A stretch of DNA of 30,640 nucleotides from a virus: positions 1 to 30,640 of the IMG/VR virus record IMGVR_UViG_3300045135_002892; one strand, 5' to 3'. Numbering within the stretch: the first letter of the stretch is position 1; each line of letters begins with the position of its first letter. The position numbers and the translations under genes were made by a program. The notes under the pieces were generated by a model, which was not told the DNA's origin, did not search any database, and was given only the letters and a program-made list of their open reading frames with translations. Shown in pieces: positions 15,849 to 24,570 of this stretch.

Positions 15849-18089
15849 TTACACTGGATCGCTGAAGTTTCGTTCCAAAGGAGCAACTAGCGAGATAGTA
15901 GCACCAGTAGATTTAATCGAAGTTACCTGTGATTTCACATACTGTCCAGTATCAAGACCGATCGCAACTGCAACCACATCCACATCAGTACCAACTGTTC
16001 TTCCGCCAGTAACATCACCATCGTATGCGTATGAGAACGAGTATGTACTACCAGCACCGGCAACAGTTTCATCAGGAATGTTGTTAGAAATTGCGGTACC
16101 AACATCAGCACCAGAAGCATTCTTCACCTGCAATGCAGTCGCTTCTCCGAAGTTATCGCCGTTTGGGGTAGCATTGTAGTAAACATAGAAGATTGAGTCA
16201 GCGTCAGTCGCTAGGTTAGAGTTGAAGTTCAACGTTACTGTTACAACTCGTGGATATGCAAGAGCAGTAGAACCTGAGTAAGAAACATCGGTGTATTCTG
16301 TAAACTGTACTTGGTTCTGGTCAATTGAAGCAAGAGAGTCAATAAACACACCAGGCTTAGTTACAAGGTTGTCACCGACAAACTCAACAAGTAGTTCAGA
16401 AATAGCACCGTTACGAATTGAAGCGCCAGTAGCACCTTCATTCAACTGTCCAGTACGACGCAATGCCCACTGACAGAATTCGTAAACGTCTTCTACAGTA
16501 GTATTATTTGAAGCATCTACGTATGGAGTGCCAACATTAGCGTGTTGATCGTTAGCATCAATGATAACGTCAAATGCATAGAAAGCACCAGAGATTTCTC
16601 TCTCACCTTCGTATGCTGCTAGTACCGCAGTACCACCGTTTGCTGTATAGTCACCTACACCAGTTGCATCAAGAGAACCAGTAGTTGTTACTTTAAACCA
16701 ACGTCCCGCTGTATCCTTGTACACTTGACCCGCAGTAACAGTACCTGCAACAGCGGCACCAACGATATCATAAGGAACACCAGCCGAGAATTCAAGATAA
16801 GAAATCTGAATATCGTCGTATGGGTTAACAGAAGCAGGAATTGCACCATCTGCATCGATATCAGTATCAGCAGTTGTTGTAATTTTAATGTCTGTAGCGT
16901 TAGTAACAGGGAAACGATATACAATGTAAGTCATTGTCGTTACACCGATGTCTGCTAGAGATGCATCAGCATACGTCTTACCACGTTCACGAACGAAGAT
17001 CTTAAATGTTCCTCTACGATCTGCAACTAATGTTGCTGCACCAGCAGTTTCAGATACACCCGCTTCTACAATAGAAAGTGAGGTAGCAGTACCGTCAGCA
17101 GCCGCAGTGTATGTGCCGTCATTGCTATCAGTGTTAGTAACTACAATTAAATCGCCCGCTTTAAATACTGAAAGGTCAGTAGTAGTTGATGTAATTGTGT
17201 TAGTACCAGAGAATGCAATATCTAGATCGCCATTACCTGAAGCAACAGTCGCATCTGCACGAGCAAGAATAGCAACAGCTTCGTTAGCAGGACCAGTGTA
17301 AGTAGTGTTACTTACTTCTGCAACAGTAGAAGTAGACTGAACATAGTAAGGTTGGTCAACTTGGTCAACCAAGGTTCCCAATGTAATGACACCAGCATAT
17401 ACTTCTTTTACATAAGTGTTTTCAACATCTTTTACAGTCCAACCAGCGGTACGAATTAACTGTGATGATGTTGCAGTAAAGTCAGCATCAATTTGAGTTG
17501 ATTCTGTAGCGTTAGCGAATGGAGTGCCTGAAACAATTATTTGTGTCTTAGTTGATGATGCAACAGTACCAGTAATACCAGCATTAGATGTACCAGTGAT
17601 AGTGATAGTATCGCCAACTTCAAACTTACGAAAATCTACTGAAGCGTCTGTAGTATCAATTTGATTTTGATTTGCGATTGTTACTGTAGCAGTTTCACGA
17701 ACGACCTGTGTAAGTGCTTGAGCATCATCCAAATACCAACCATTTGACAATTCAAACTGTTCGTTCGTAATAGACAACATTGGGAAGTCAAACTTGGTGA
17801 TTGACTCAACGTTTTTCCAAAGATATTTCAAGAATGAGTATAACGCCTGACCAGTAATACCTGATCCTGCAAACTCGAAGTTATTTCCAGTTGCTGCCTG
17901 AAAATAGATTTTTTTGTTATTGCCGTCTACTACGATTTCACCGCCACCAGCGCCGCCGTCAGTGGTATAGACTCCCGTAGGACTCTCCGATACCTGATCC
18001 GCCAAAGCATCATTTGCTGTGTTGCTTCTTGGGGACAAGGCATCCAAATCTGTATACAGCAATGATGTGTTTAGATTTGAAAGTGCCAT
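15849..18089 (-). CDS. Large beta-rich virion protein (746 residues)
   Basis: Beta-rich, with repeated Thr/Ser/Gly/Ala strands and low charge, as in phage adhesins and tail-associated proteins. The N-terminal module includes VVDGNNKKIYFQ, ALYSFLKYLWKN and EQFELSNGWYLDD (about 55-120), similar to the virion protein at 12924-13520 and to the 971-residue neighbour. A later module has TVEDVYEFCQWALRRTGQL, and the C-terminus ends SLVAPLERNFSDP. Two Ig-like or jelly-roll stretches lie between (for example DTITITGTSNAGITGTV). It is preceded by a late promoter with a 5' stem-loop and followed by a terminator, so it is its own transcription unit. Role in the virion not established. Confidence 0.7.
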   Translation of the reverse strand: MALSNLNTSLLYTDLDALSPRSNTANDALADQVSESPTGVYTTDGGAGGGEIVVDGNNKKIYFQAATGNNFEFAGSGITGQALYSFLKYLWKNVESITKFDFPMLSITNEQFELSNGWYLDDAQALTQVVRETATVTIANQNQIDTTDASVDFRKFEVGDTITITGTSNAGITGTVASSTKTQIIVSGTPFANATESTQIDADFTATSSQLIRTAGWTVKDVENTYVKEVYAGVITLGTLVDQVDQPYYVQSTSTVAEVSNTTYTGPANEAVAILARADATVASGNGDLDIAFSGTNTITSTTTDLSVFKAGDLIVVTNTDSNDGTYTAAADGTATSLSIVEAGVSETAGAATLVADRRGTFKIFVRERGKTYADASLADIGVTTMTYIVYRFPVTNATDIKITTTADTDIDADGAIPASVNPYDDIQISYLEFSAGVPYDIVGAAVAGTVTAGQVYKDTAGRWFKVTTTGSLDATGVGDYTANGGTAVLAAYEGEREISGAFYAFDVIIDANDQHANVGTPYVDASNNTTVEDVYEFCQWALRRTGQLNEGATGASIRNGAISELLVEFVGDNLVTKPGVFIDSLASIDQNQVQFTEYTDVSYSGSTALAYPRVVTVTLNFNSNLATDADSIFYVYYNATPNGDNFGEATALQVKNASGADVGTAISNNIPDETVAGAGSTYSFSYAYDGDVTGGRTVGTDVDVVAVAIGLDTGQYVKSQVTSIKSTGATISLVAPLERNFSDPV

Positions 18090-18119
18090 TAATTCGTTCC
18101 TTTTTTTTATTTATTTTAA

Positions 18120-18147
18120 CTTACGAGAGTCGATTACTCTATAAGTA
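18120..18147 (-). other. Stem-loop at the predicted 5' end of the 746-residue gene RNA
   Basis: Minus strand ACTTA-(T)-AGAGT, loop AATCG, ACTCT-(CG)-TAAGT: ten paired bases with a small internal bulge. It starts at or next to the start predicted from the late promoter at 18152-18159. Confidence 0.55.
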
Positions 18148-18151
18148 TATT

Positions 18152-18159
18152 TATTTATA
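18152..18159 (-). promoter_or_regulatory. T4-type late promoter for the 746-residue virion gene
   Basis: Exact TATAAATA between the two large accessory genes; predicted start near 18146, leader about 57 bases, followed by AAGGAACG before the ATG. Confidence 0.78.
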
Positions 18160-18170
18160 ATAAAAACATT

Positions 18171-21086
18171 TTATAGATCTTCGTAGTTTCTATCAATTTG
18201 TTGTGAAACTGGAATCGATTGATTACTACTACTCAAAGTAAGTGCAGCACTTTGTGGTCTGCCTAAAGACAAAATGATGTAACTTAAATTCAAAACTCTA
18301 ATATAAACTGATATATCAGAAGAATAAGTATAGGTGTATACAAATGTGTTATTATCAGTTGTGCCCGATGTTGTTACTCCAGTAGTAGGAGAAGTTGCCA
18401 CACCGCCTGTTATATCTTCAACACCAGCAACAACAGTATTATCTGCATAGTTATGAATACGAATTTCGGTACCATCTTTCAATCCAGTCAATTCGAATGA
18501 CACAGTTTGTGGGGGAAATCTAGTAATACCGTTTGAATCAATTAATTGATAATTAGTATTATCACTTGATGCCATATTTGTTAAGAATACGCCTTGAGCA
18601 CCAAAGAATCGTCCACCCGCAAATGTTCCAAACGGTGCCTGTTTATTATCTACGGCACTAAATGTTGATTCACTAGCATTACGATACTCATAACCATTCT
18701 CACCATTGACTGTTTGCGAGAAGTCGAATGATGTAATGTATTTAGTATACTCATAAACTTCTTTAAGTGTTCTTCCATTACAATCAACAATAACATTATA
18801 AGGTTGATTGCCATTACCATCGCCAATATCTTGTGATGTAGCACCGAATGTGAATGATATATCTGTATATGTTGCAACAGTACCAGAAGCAGTTTGGTTG
18901 TTCAAATCGTCAAAGGTTGAAAGTGCAACAACACTTTGACCACCAACAGATAAGTCTACGAATGAATGATCGTATAAGTCCGTATATTCTCTTGCAAATA
19001 ACCAAACACCACCATCAATATTTGTGCCTGTATCGTCCGTTGATTGAATGAATGTACCGTCTTGAACTTTAACTAGAACATTAATATTACCATTTGGCCA
19101 CCAAGAAGTAAGAGCGGCATCCGATGCTTCAACACCTTGAACAATATAAATTCCTGTTCCTGTTTGTTGAGTACCAATTGTTCTGATATTTGACCATAAT
19201 AACGAGTTTGCGGCATCTTCAAACGATCCTTCATAAAGATATTTGTAATCAGTATCTTTAGCGCCAAATGTATAACCATTAATGAAGTTATACTGTACTC
19301 GTGTAATAGATTCAAATGGTACAGGAAATTGCATGAATGCTGTGGCGGCAAAAGTGTTCATCACAAACTCATACAAATCTTGACCAGTATCAATTGTACT
19401 TGTATCAGTATGAGGCAATGCAGAACCGCCAGACACAGTAATGGTGGATGTTCCAGTATTAATTGCCCATGTCTGATTGAGTGTTGGTACAGCAACTTGT
19501 TGTCTATCGTTGACCATTGTAACTAACTGAGACACCGAGCCAGAAGCCGTACCAAGAGTAGTTTCAAACGGTTTATCACCAAATCTTCTCACTCGAAGCG
19601 TAGTGTTGTTCGTACCGCTATAACTTTGTTGTGGTATGTTACCACTTGCATCAGTTGTTCCATTAAAGATAGTAATTGCACCATCATTCAACCAAACAAA
19701 AGCACCAGAGATATTTGCACCCAATTCATCTTTTACGTTAACATCAATAGTCTTAGCCTGAACTTGTACTGTAATCTGTCCAGTGTAAGATGCGCCACGA
19801 CGAATGCTTGGTGTAGTAATACCTGCAGGAATTGTAATAACAATATTCTGAGAAGAAGTTGCATTGATAAAAAGTGTTTCATTACCAGTGGAACCAGCAG
19901 TAAAGTCTGTGCCTTCAACACCAAGTGAACCAGTAGCATAACCAGTTGTGGTATGATTCCAAGTGTATGTTGCTGGTACAGTTGTTAATTCAATAGCATG
20001 ATTCGATCCATCACTTACGAATGTACAGGCACTTACATCTGTTAAACTATTAGATAATAAACTTGTCGCCGCAGTACTATTCGCAAATGTGCACCGAGTT
20101 ATAGTTGAACTACCTTGTGTTACAGTATTACACCGCCTAAAAGTCGTATCAAGCAAGGTGCTATTAGATTGAAATATGAAAGTGCTCATGTCAGTGAATA
20201 CACAAGTATCAAGAGATACTGTAGCATTGTCAATAACTTCAAATTCTCCTCTCGCAACAGTTCCAAGAGCAGAAATATTAATTGAGCTCCATTCCACATT
20301 AGAACTAGCATTATTGATTTCTATTCTGTTAAACGATGAACTTACAACGATTGTGTTGTCAATAACGATTACACGGTTAGAGTCTCTAAAATCTACTGCG
20401 GTTGCAGTTCCTAATGATAACAATCCTTTCCAGAGATACGAACCCGCCTGAAACTGAAAGAGTCCCCATCGATTTGTTAGTGCATCGTTTTGAGTTGCTA
20501 TACCTTCGAAGGTGGCATATCCATTAGCAAGATCACCATCAGTAACTACAATTTCTCCACGACCATATCGGATAACATCTAGGTTATAAGGTGAACCTTT
20601 CGATATCGCAGCAATTACATCACAACCGAAACCAACAATGCTGTAAGATGTGCCTGGAGCTCCCTGCTGGGTTCTACCTGTAGTAATAGTAGGATCACAA
20701 ACTTGGTTGGCCCAACCTCCATAGGGATTACGACCAAAACCACTTCCACCAATTGTCCAACGATAATAGGCATTAGTGGCGGTACCTACAATACCAACAA
20801 TACCATTATTATCAAAAGTATTTACCGCACCTGCTTGTAGAAAGTTTTGCCAAAAGAAAAACGCTTCACCAGCGGCAAGAGTTGTTCCTGTTCCACTAGA
20901 TACAATTGAACCAGTACCTGTCGTTCGTTGTTCAGCGGATGCGTGTCGAGTACCTTGAATGGGGTTGTCACCGTCTAGATCTTCGAATGCACGAGTCGCA
21001 GTATACCCAGTAACTTCGGTTACTGACGATGCAGTTTCAAAATCCTCAAAGTCTGTTAGATCGGTTGTGTATGATGCAGCCGCCAT
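18171..21086 (-). CDS. Large beta-rich virion/fibre protein (971 residues)
   Basis: The N-terminal 400 residues contain beta-helix-like repeats (NRVIVIDNTIVVSSSFNRI, WSSINISALGTVARGEFEVI, TTFRRCNTVTQGSSTITRCT), the pattern of right-handed beta-helix tailspikes. Next comes an Ig-like linker (IDVNVKDELGANISGAFVWL). The C-terminal 450 residues carry the same modules as the 746-residue protein: GQDLYEFVMNTF, TLKEVYEYTKYITSFDF, FLTNMASSDN and a terminal VSQQIDRNYEDL. It begins 11 bases after the collagen-like gene. A tailspike or fibre role is plausible, but no catalytic residues can be pointed to. Confidence 0.68.
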   Translation of the reverse strand: MAAASYTTDLTDFEDFETASSVTEVTGYTATRAFEDLDGDNPIQGTRHASAEQRTTGTGSIVSSGTGTTLAAGEAFFFWQNFLQAGAVNTFDNNGIVGIVGTATNAYYRWTIGGSGFGRNPYGGWANQVCDPTITTGRTQQGAPGTSYSIVGFGCDVIAAISKGSPYNLDVIRYGRGEIVVTDGDLANGYATFEGIATQNDALTNRWGLFQFQAGSYLWKGLLSLGTATAVDFRDSNRVIVIDNTIVVSSSFNRIEINNASSNVEWSSINISALGTVARGEFEVIDNATVSLDTCVFTDMSTFIFQSNSTLLDTTFRRCNTVTQGSSTITRCTFANSTAATSLLSNSLTDVSACTFVSDGSNHAIELTTVPATYTWNHTTTGYATGSLGVEGTDFTAGSTGNETLFINATSSQNIVITIPAGITTPSIRRGASYTGQITVQVQAKTIDVNVKDELGANISGAFVWLNDGAITIFNGTTDASGNIPQQSYSGTNNTTLRVRRFGDKPFETTLGTASGSVSQLVTMVNDRQQVAVPTLNQTWAINTGTSTITVSGGSALPHTDTSTIDTGQDLYEFVMNTFAATAFMQFPVPFESITRVQYNFINGYTFGAKDTDYKYLYEGSFEDAANSLLWSNIRTIGTQQTGTGIYIVQGVEASDAALTSWWPNGNINVLVKVQDGTFIQSTDDTGTNIDGGVWLFAREYTDLYDHSFVDLSVGGQSVVALSTFDDLNNQTASGTVATYTDISFTFGATSQDIGDGNGNQPYNVIVDCNGRTLKEVYEYTKYITSFDFSQTVNGENGYEYRNASESTFSAVDNKQAPFGTFAGGRFFGAQGVFLTNMASSDNTNYQLIDSNGITRFPPQTVSFELTGLKDGTEIRIHNYADNTVVAGVEDITGGVATSPTTGVTTSGTTDNNTFVYTYTYSSDISVYIRVLNLSYIILSLGRPQSAALTLSSSNQSIPVSQQIDRNYEDL

Positions 21087-21097
21087 TATTCTTTACC

Positions 21098-22279
21098 TTA
21101 ATTATACTCGTAGGTTGCTCTATCATTCCAGACTTTATCAAATGCAGACGAGTTGTCGCCCCATATAATTTCTATATCGTCACCAATTTCATACACACGT
21201 TTGATACGCCATACAGCAGCATCTCTGTCTGAACCAGGAACAGCTTCTCCAACGTATGTAAAGTCGCCTTCTACATCCACCAGTTTATCGTATTGCACTT
21301 CTAAGTCTGCCTTTAGTCTATTTATAATGTCTAAGAATGATTCAGAAACAAACTTTTGTTTTTCAGAATTAAACACAAGGACCGATTCCCCTTCAATAAG
21401 AGATCGACGCTTCATTTCAACGTCGCGGTTATCCATAATTGAATATGAACCACCTCCGCCGATACCGTCACCACTTGGGCGAGCAGCTAATTCCATCATC
21501 CTATTGTTTATATTTATTTTAAAATCATTAAAAAGTTTAGTCATATTCGATTCAAATTTCTTTGATTTCTTATCGGAATCGCTTATAGCATTTTCAATAT
21601 TACTTTTTAATTGTTCAACTTCTTTGGTAAAATCTAAATCAATTTGTTCTAACTTATTATCTATTTTTTCAACTAAAGGCTGAATATCAGGGGTATCGCC
21701 TTTAGTACCTTGCGGACCTATTGGACCTTGAGGACCAACTTCGCCCTTTAAACCTTGAGGTCCAATCTCTCCCTGTTCTCCTTTTGGACCCTGTTCTCCT
21801 CGCTCTCCTTGAGGACCTTGTTCTCCACGTTCACCTTTGTCACCCTTTTCACCTTGAGGGCCGACATCTCCTTTATCGCCTTTGTCTCCACGCGGACCCT
21901 GTTCTCCAATCTCACCTTTATCACCTTTTTCGCCTTGAGGTCCTTGAGGACCAATCGGACCTATTTCTCCTCGATCTCCTTTTGGTCCTTGCTCTCCGTC
22001 TCTACCGTCTCGTCCGTCAGAACCACTTTCACCTTGAGGTCCAACAGGTCCTGTATCACCTTTCTCACCCTTTTCACCTTGAGGACCATCATTTCCTCGA
22101 ACTCCAGGATCCCCTTTGTCACCCTTATCTCCTTTTGGTCCAACAGGGCCTTCAATTACAGAAATTTCTTCCTGTAGATCTGCAGCAAATTTAAATGCTT
22201 CATTTATTTTATCATCAGTTTCTTTACGAATCTTTTTATAAATCGACAAAATAAATGCATTATTTAAAAAGTCATTCAT
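21098..22279 (-). CDS. Collagen-like fibre protein
   Basis: 393 residues. A helical N-terminus (1-43, [17 protein letters not shown]) is followed by 51 uninterrupted Gly-X-Y triplets (44-196), a coiled-coil stretch (about 200-265) and a globular C-terminus that ends [17 protein letters not shown]. Collagen triplets make a trimeric rod, and coiled coil next to them usually sets the trimer. The protein is probably a whisker or fibre on the virion. It begins 3 bases after the gp20 stop, so it is co-transcribed with the portal gene, an unusual place for a fibre. Confidence 0.85.
   Translation of the reverse strand: MNDFLNNAFILSIYKKIRKETDDKINEAFKFAADLQEEISVIEGPVGPKGDKGDKGDPGVRGNDGPQGEKGEKGDTGPVGPQGESGSDGRDGRDGEQGPKGDRGEIGPIGPQGPQGEKGDKGEIGEQGPRGDKGDKGDVGPQGEKGDKGERGEQGPQGERGEQGPKGEQGEIGPQGLKGEVGPQGPIGPQGTKGDTPDIQPLVEKIDNKLEQIDLDFTKEVEQLKSNIENAISDSDKKSKKFESNMTKLFNDFKININNRMMELAARPSGDGIGGGGSYSIMDNRDVEMKRRSLIEGESVLVFNSEKQKFVSESFLDIINRLKADLEVQYDKLVDVEGDFTYVGEAVPGSDRDAAVWRIKRVYEIGDDIEIIWGDNSSAFDKVWNDRATYEYN
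21692..22150 (-). repeat. Collagen Gly-X-Y coding repeat (51 triplets)
   Basis: Nine-base periodicity coding for [12 protein letters not shown] and similar triplets with no interruption. Long open frames on the plus strand here are side effects of the repeat. Confidence 0.95.
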
Positions 22280-22282
22280 AAA

Positions 22283-23914
22283 TTAATCTTCTTCAATAAA
22301 CTTTGTCATACTCTGAATTAAACGCAATTGGCTTTGTTCCAACTCTGACTGCTTTTCATCTGAAACAGTTTCTTCTTCCTCAATCACATTAGGCGAATCA
22401 TATTCAACATGAGCAAAGTCAGCTTCTTCTTCGTCAGGAGCAGAACCTTCATCTTCAATTTGTTGAATGATTTCTTCAATTTCTTCATCAGTCTGCATAA
22501 GAATATTTTTACGTACCCATTCAGCCGAATAGTAACGACCAACATACTCATCTATTTCACGTAAAGTATTGATTCTTTCACGAAGTAATTCGGAATTCTT
22601 CATTTCCGCGAAATGAGAATCTTTAATAAAGTCAATTGAAATATCTTGACGAATATCTTTCCATTCTTCTTCGGTGACAATTCCTTTTAAAATTAATTGT
22701 GTTTTTAGTAAATCAATGAATAAAGCCGAAAACTTTTTACGAAGACGGTCAATAAACTTTTGGAATTTTAATTCATCACGAGTTGTTTCTGATGCGCGTC
22801 CTAAAGAAATCATTGCTTGGTTTTCAACATCTAATCTAGATGTTGGAACATTTAATGCACGATATAATTTCTTTTGAAAATACATGATATCTTCAATCTG
22901 ACCAAGGTTTTCTCCACCTGGGAGAGTTGTGATTTCCGTACCACGACCACCTTCACGGCGAGGAAGCCAAAAATCTTCAAGCATTGACATATGATTGGCA
23001 TTATTTTTCATTTCGCCTGTCGTTGCATCGTATACCATTTTATTACGATAACGATTCATAATTCCACGCAGATATTCTTCTGCTTTACCTTTCGGTAAAT
23101 TACCTACGTCAATATAAAAGATACGACGTTCAGGCGCTCTTGAAAGACGGTAAATAACAAGAGCATCTTCCATCATTCTTAATTGGTTAACAGGTTTTAA
23201 TGCTTTATGTAAGTATGAAAGAACCTGTGTTTTGGAAGGATCCAATAAACCTGATGTTATATGAGTAATAGAATCCTTTGCAATTTTTAATCCTGTATTA
23301 GCGCCAGTTGATGCACCGCCGATTCCATTCTGTTCATAAACAAAATATTCATCAACGTTTTTAACTATTTCAGCGCCAGTTCTTGGATCTTTTTCTTTTT
23401 GAATTTCTTTAACTTTACGAATTTTTGTGGCATCAATTGGACGAATTTCAATTAGGCCTTTTTTCGGATTATCACTATCAATAATTTTATGGTAGTATAA
23501 GCGACCTTCAACGTACCAACGTCTAAATATGTCAGATCCATACCAATTCATATTTAAAAGACTTGTTACATGATCAAATTCTTCACGAATAATTTTTTTA
23601 ACTCGGTCAGGTTGATCTAAATCATCAAGAATAATATCAACAGGGGTAGAATCTTCATCGTGGACAATTGCTTCATTTATGATATCTTCAATTGCAGCAT
23701 CACACTCTGGCTGTTGAGCAATATCGCGGTATCGGTATATAAGGTCCCTTTCATTTTGGGCCTTACCACCTTCCATGTCAAGATAGGCACCATAATGGCC
23801 GCCTGCGTTAACTACATAACCGCCATCATAATCATTATCAGATGGCACAAAAGAGACAACTTTCTCTTCTTTATCTTTATTCTTTTTTACTATTTCAAAT
23901 CCAAAAATTTCCAT
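22283..23914 (-). CDS. 20: Portal protein gp20
   Basis: 543 residues (T4 gp20 is 524). Forms the 12-subunit ring at the head vertex through which DNA is packaged. Hallmarks: RDIAQQPECDAAIEDIINEA near 70, DIFRRWYVEGRLYYHKIID near 135, LEDFWLPRREGGRGTEITTL and NLGQIEDIMYFQKKLYRAL near 310-350, and VPTSRL. The acidic C-terminal tail (residues 480-543) is long. The leader is about 85 bases from a late promoter at 24004 and starts with a terminator hairpin. GGAGAAAG precedes the ATG. Confidence 0.97.
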   Translation of the reverse strand: MEIFGFEIVKKNKDKEEKVVSFVPSDNDYDGGYVVNAGGHYGAYLDMEGGKAQNERDLIYRYRDIAQQPECDAAIEDIINEAIVHDEDSTPVDIILDDLDQPDRVKKIIREEFDHVTSLLNMNWYGSDIFRRWYVEGRLYYHKIIDSDNPKKGLIEIRPIDATKIRKVKEIQKEKDPRTGAEIVKNVDEYFVYEQNGIGGASTGANTGLKIAKDSITHITSGLLDPSKTQVLSYLHKALKPVNQLRMMEDALVIYRLSRAPERRIFYIDVGNLPKGKAEEYLRGIMNRYRNKMVYDATTGEMKNNANHMSMLEDFWLPRREGGRGTEITTLPGGENLGQIEDIMYFQKKLYRALNVPTSRLDVENQAMISLGRASETTRDELKFQKFIDRLRKKFSALFIDLLKTQLILKGIVTEEEWKDIRQDISIDFIKDSHFAEMKNSELLRERINTLREIDEYVGRYYSAEWVRKNILMQTDEEIEEIIQQIEDEGSAPDEEEADFAHVEYDSPNVIEEEETVSDEKQSELEQSQLRLIQSMTKFIEED

Positions 23915-23961
23915 TAAACTTTCTCCACTGCACCATTTGCAACCAACCTAAACTATCCCAT

Positions 23962-23990
23962 AGAAAAAAGGGGAGGCAAAGCCTCCCCCT
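23962..23990 (-). terminator. Rho-independent terminator after gp19
   Basis: Minus-strand GGGGAGGC-TTT-GCCTCCCC (eight pairs, 23988-23981 with 23977-23970), followed by TTTTTTCTA. It lies downstream of, not before, the gp20 late promoter, about 8 bases after the predicted start. Confidence 0.92.
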
Positions 23991-24003
23991 ATAGACTTTC
24001 TAT

Positions 24004-24011
24004 TATTTATA
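24004..24011 (-). promoter_or_regulatory. T4-type late promoter for gp20
   Basis: Exact TATAAATA 9 bases after the gp19 stop. Predicted start near 23998, immediately upstream of the terminator hairpin. Confidence 0.8.
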
Positions 24012-24019
24012 CAACTTAA

Positions 24020-24556
24020 TTAGGCAGTACCCGCAGTGTCAGTTGTATCAGAAGTCCAGTATGTTACTTGGAACTCAACAGTGAATTCTTCAATTGTGTT
24101 TTCGCTATCATAGCTTACATCAATTGAAGAAACATTAGAAGGCCAAATGCCGATGAAGTTATATGTCTTAACCTCATTACCTTGACGATCCAACTGACGA
24201 ACAATTGCATCACGATAGTAAGCATCTTCTTCTTCAGAAGATTTGTTGCTAGCGTGCTGGTTAATTGCGTTCATCCACTCTTCCATCTTGTTACGGATTG
24301 CGAAGTTAGTGTCGTTAAGAACAGTAATAGTCCAAGGTTCAAAAGTACGATCACCTGCAATCTGCAGCTGACGACCACGGAAAGGAACCGTGATCGGAGC
24401 AATGATTGAAGCAGGCAACTGGGCCGCTTTGACCAAAAATCCTTCTTCGGCAGTAAGAGAACCGCCAAGTGTAGGAATAATTACTTCGAAATAATTGGCT
24501 CGTGCACCACCACCGGTCAATGCACCTTTGAGCCTATCAATACTTAATTCAGCCAT
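24020..24556 (-). CDS. 19: Tail tube protein gp19
   Basis: 178 residues (T4 gp19 is 163). Inner tube of the contractile tail. Family features: NYFEVIIPTL near 21-30, VKAAQLPASIIAPITVPFRGRQL, FEPWTITVLNDTNFAIRNKMEEW and the final IWPSNVSSIDVSYDSEN strand region. Directly follows gp18 with GGAG 6-7 bases before the ATG, so it is read from the gp18 promoter. A paralog lies at 8152-8661. Confidence 0.96.
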   Translation of the reverse strand: MAELSIDRLKGALTGGGARANYFEVIIPTLGGSLTAEEGFLVKAAQLPASIIAPITVPFRGRQLQIAGDRTFEPWTITVLNDTNFAIRNKMEEWMNAINQHASNKSSEEEDAYYRDAIVRQLDRQGNEVKTYNFIGIWPSNVSSIDVSYDSENTIEEFTVEFQVTYWTSDTTDTAGTA

Positions 24557-24570
24557 TTTTTAACTCCTGA

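Noticed and set aside
21319-21326. TATAAATA inside the collagen-like gene
   Set aside because: 233 bases before the next start and inside a coding region; possible internal promoter for the 971-residue gene but not supported further.
21721-22194. Long plus-strand open frames opposite the collagen-like gene
   Set aside because: They follow the nine-base Gly-X-Y repeat and have no ribosome site; both show biased leucine- or serine/phenylalanine-rich translations typical of reverse readings.
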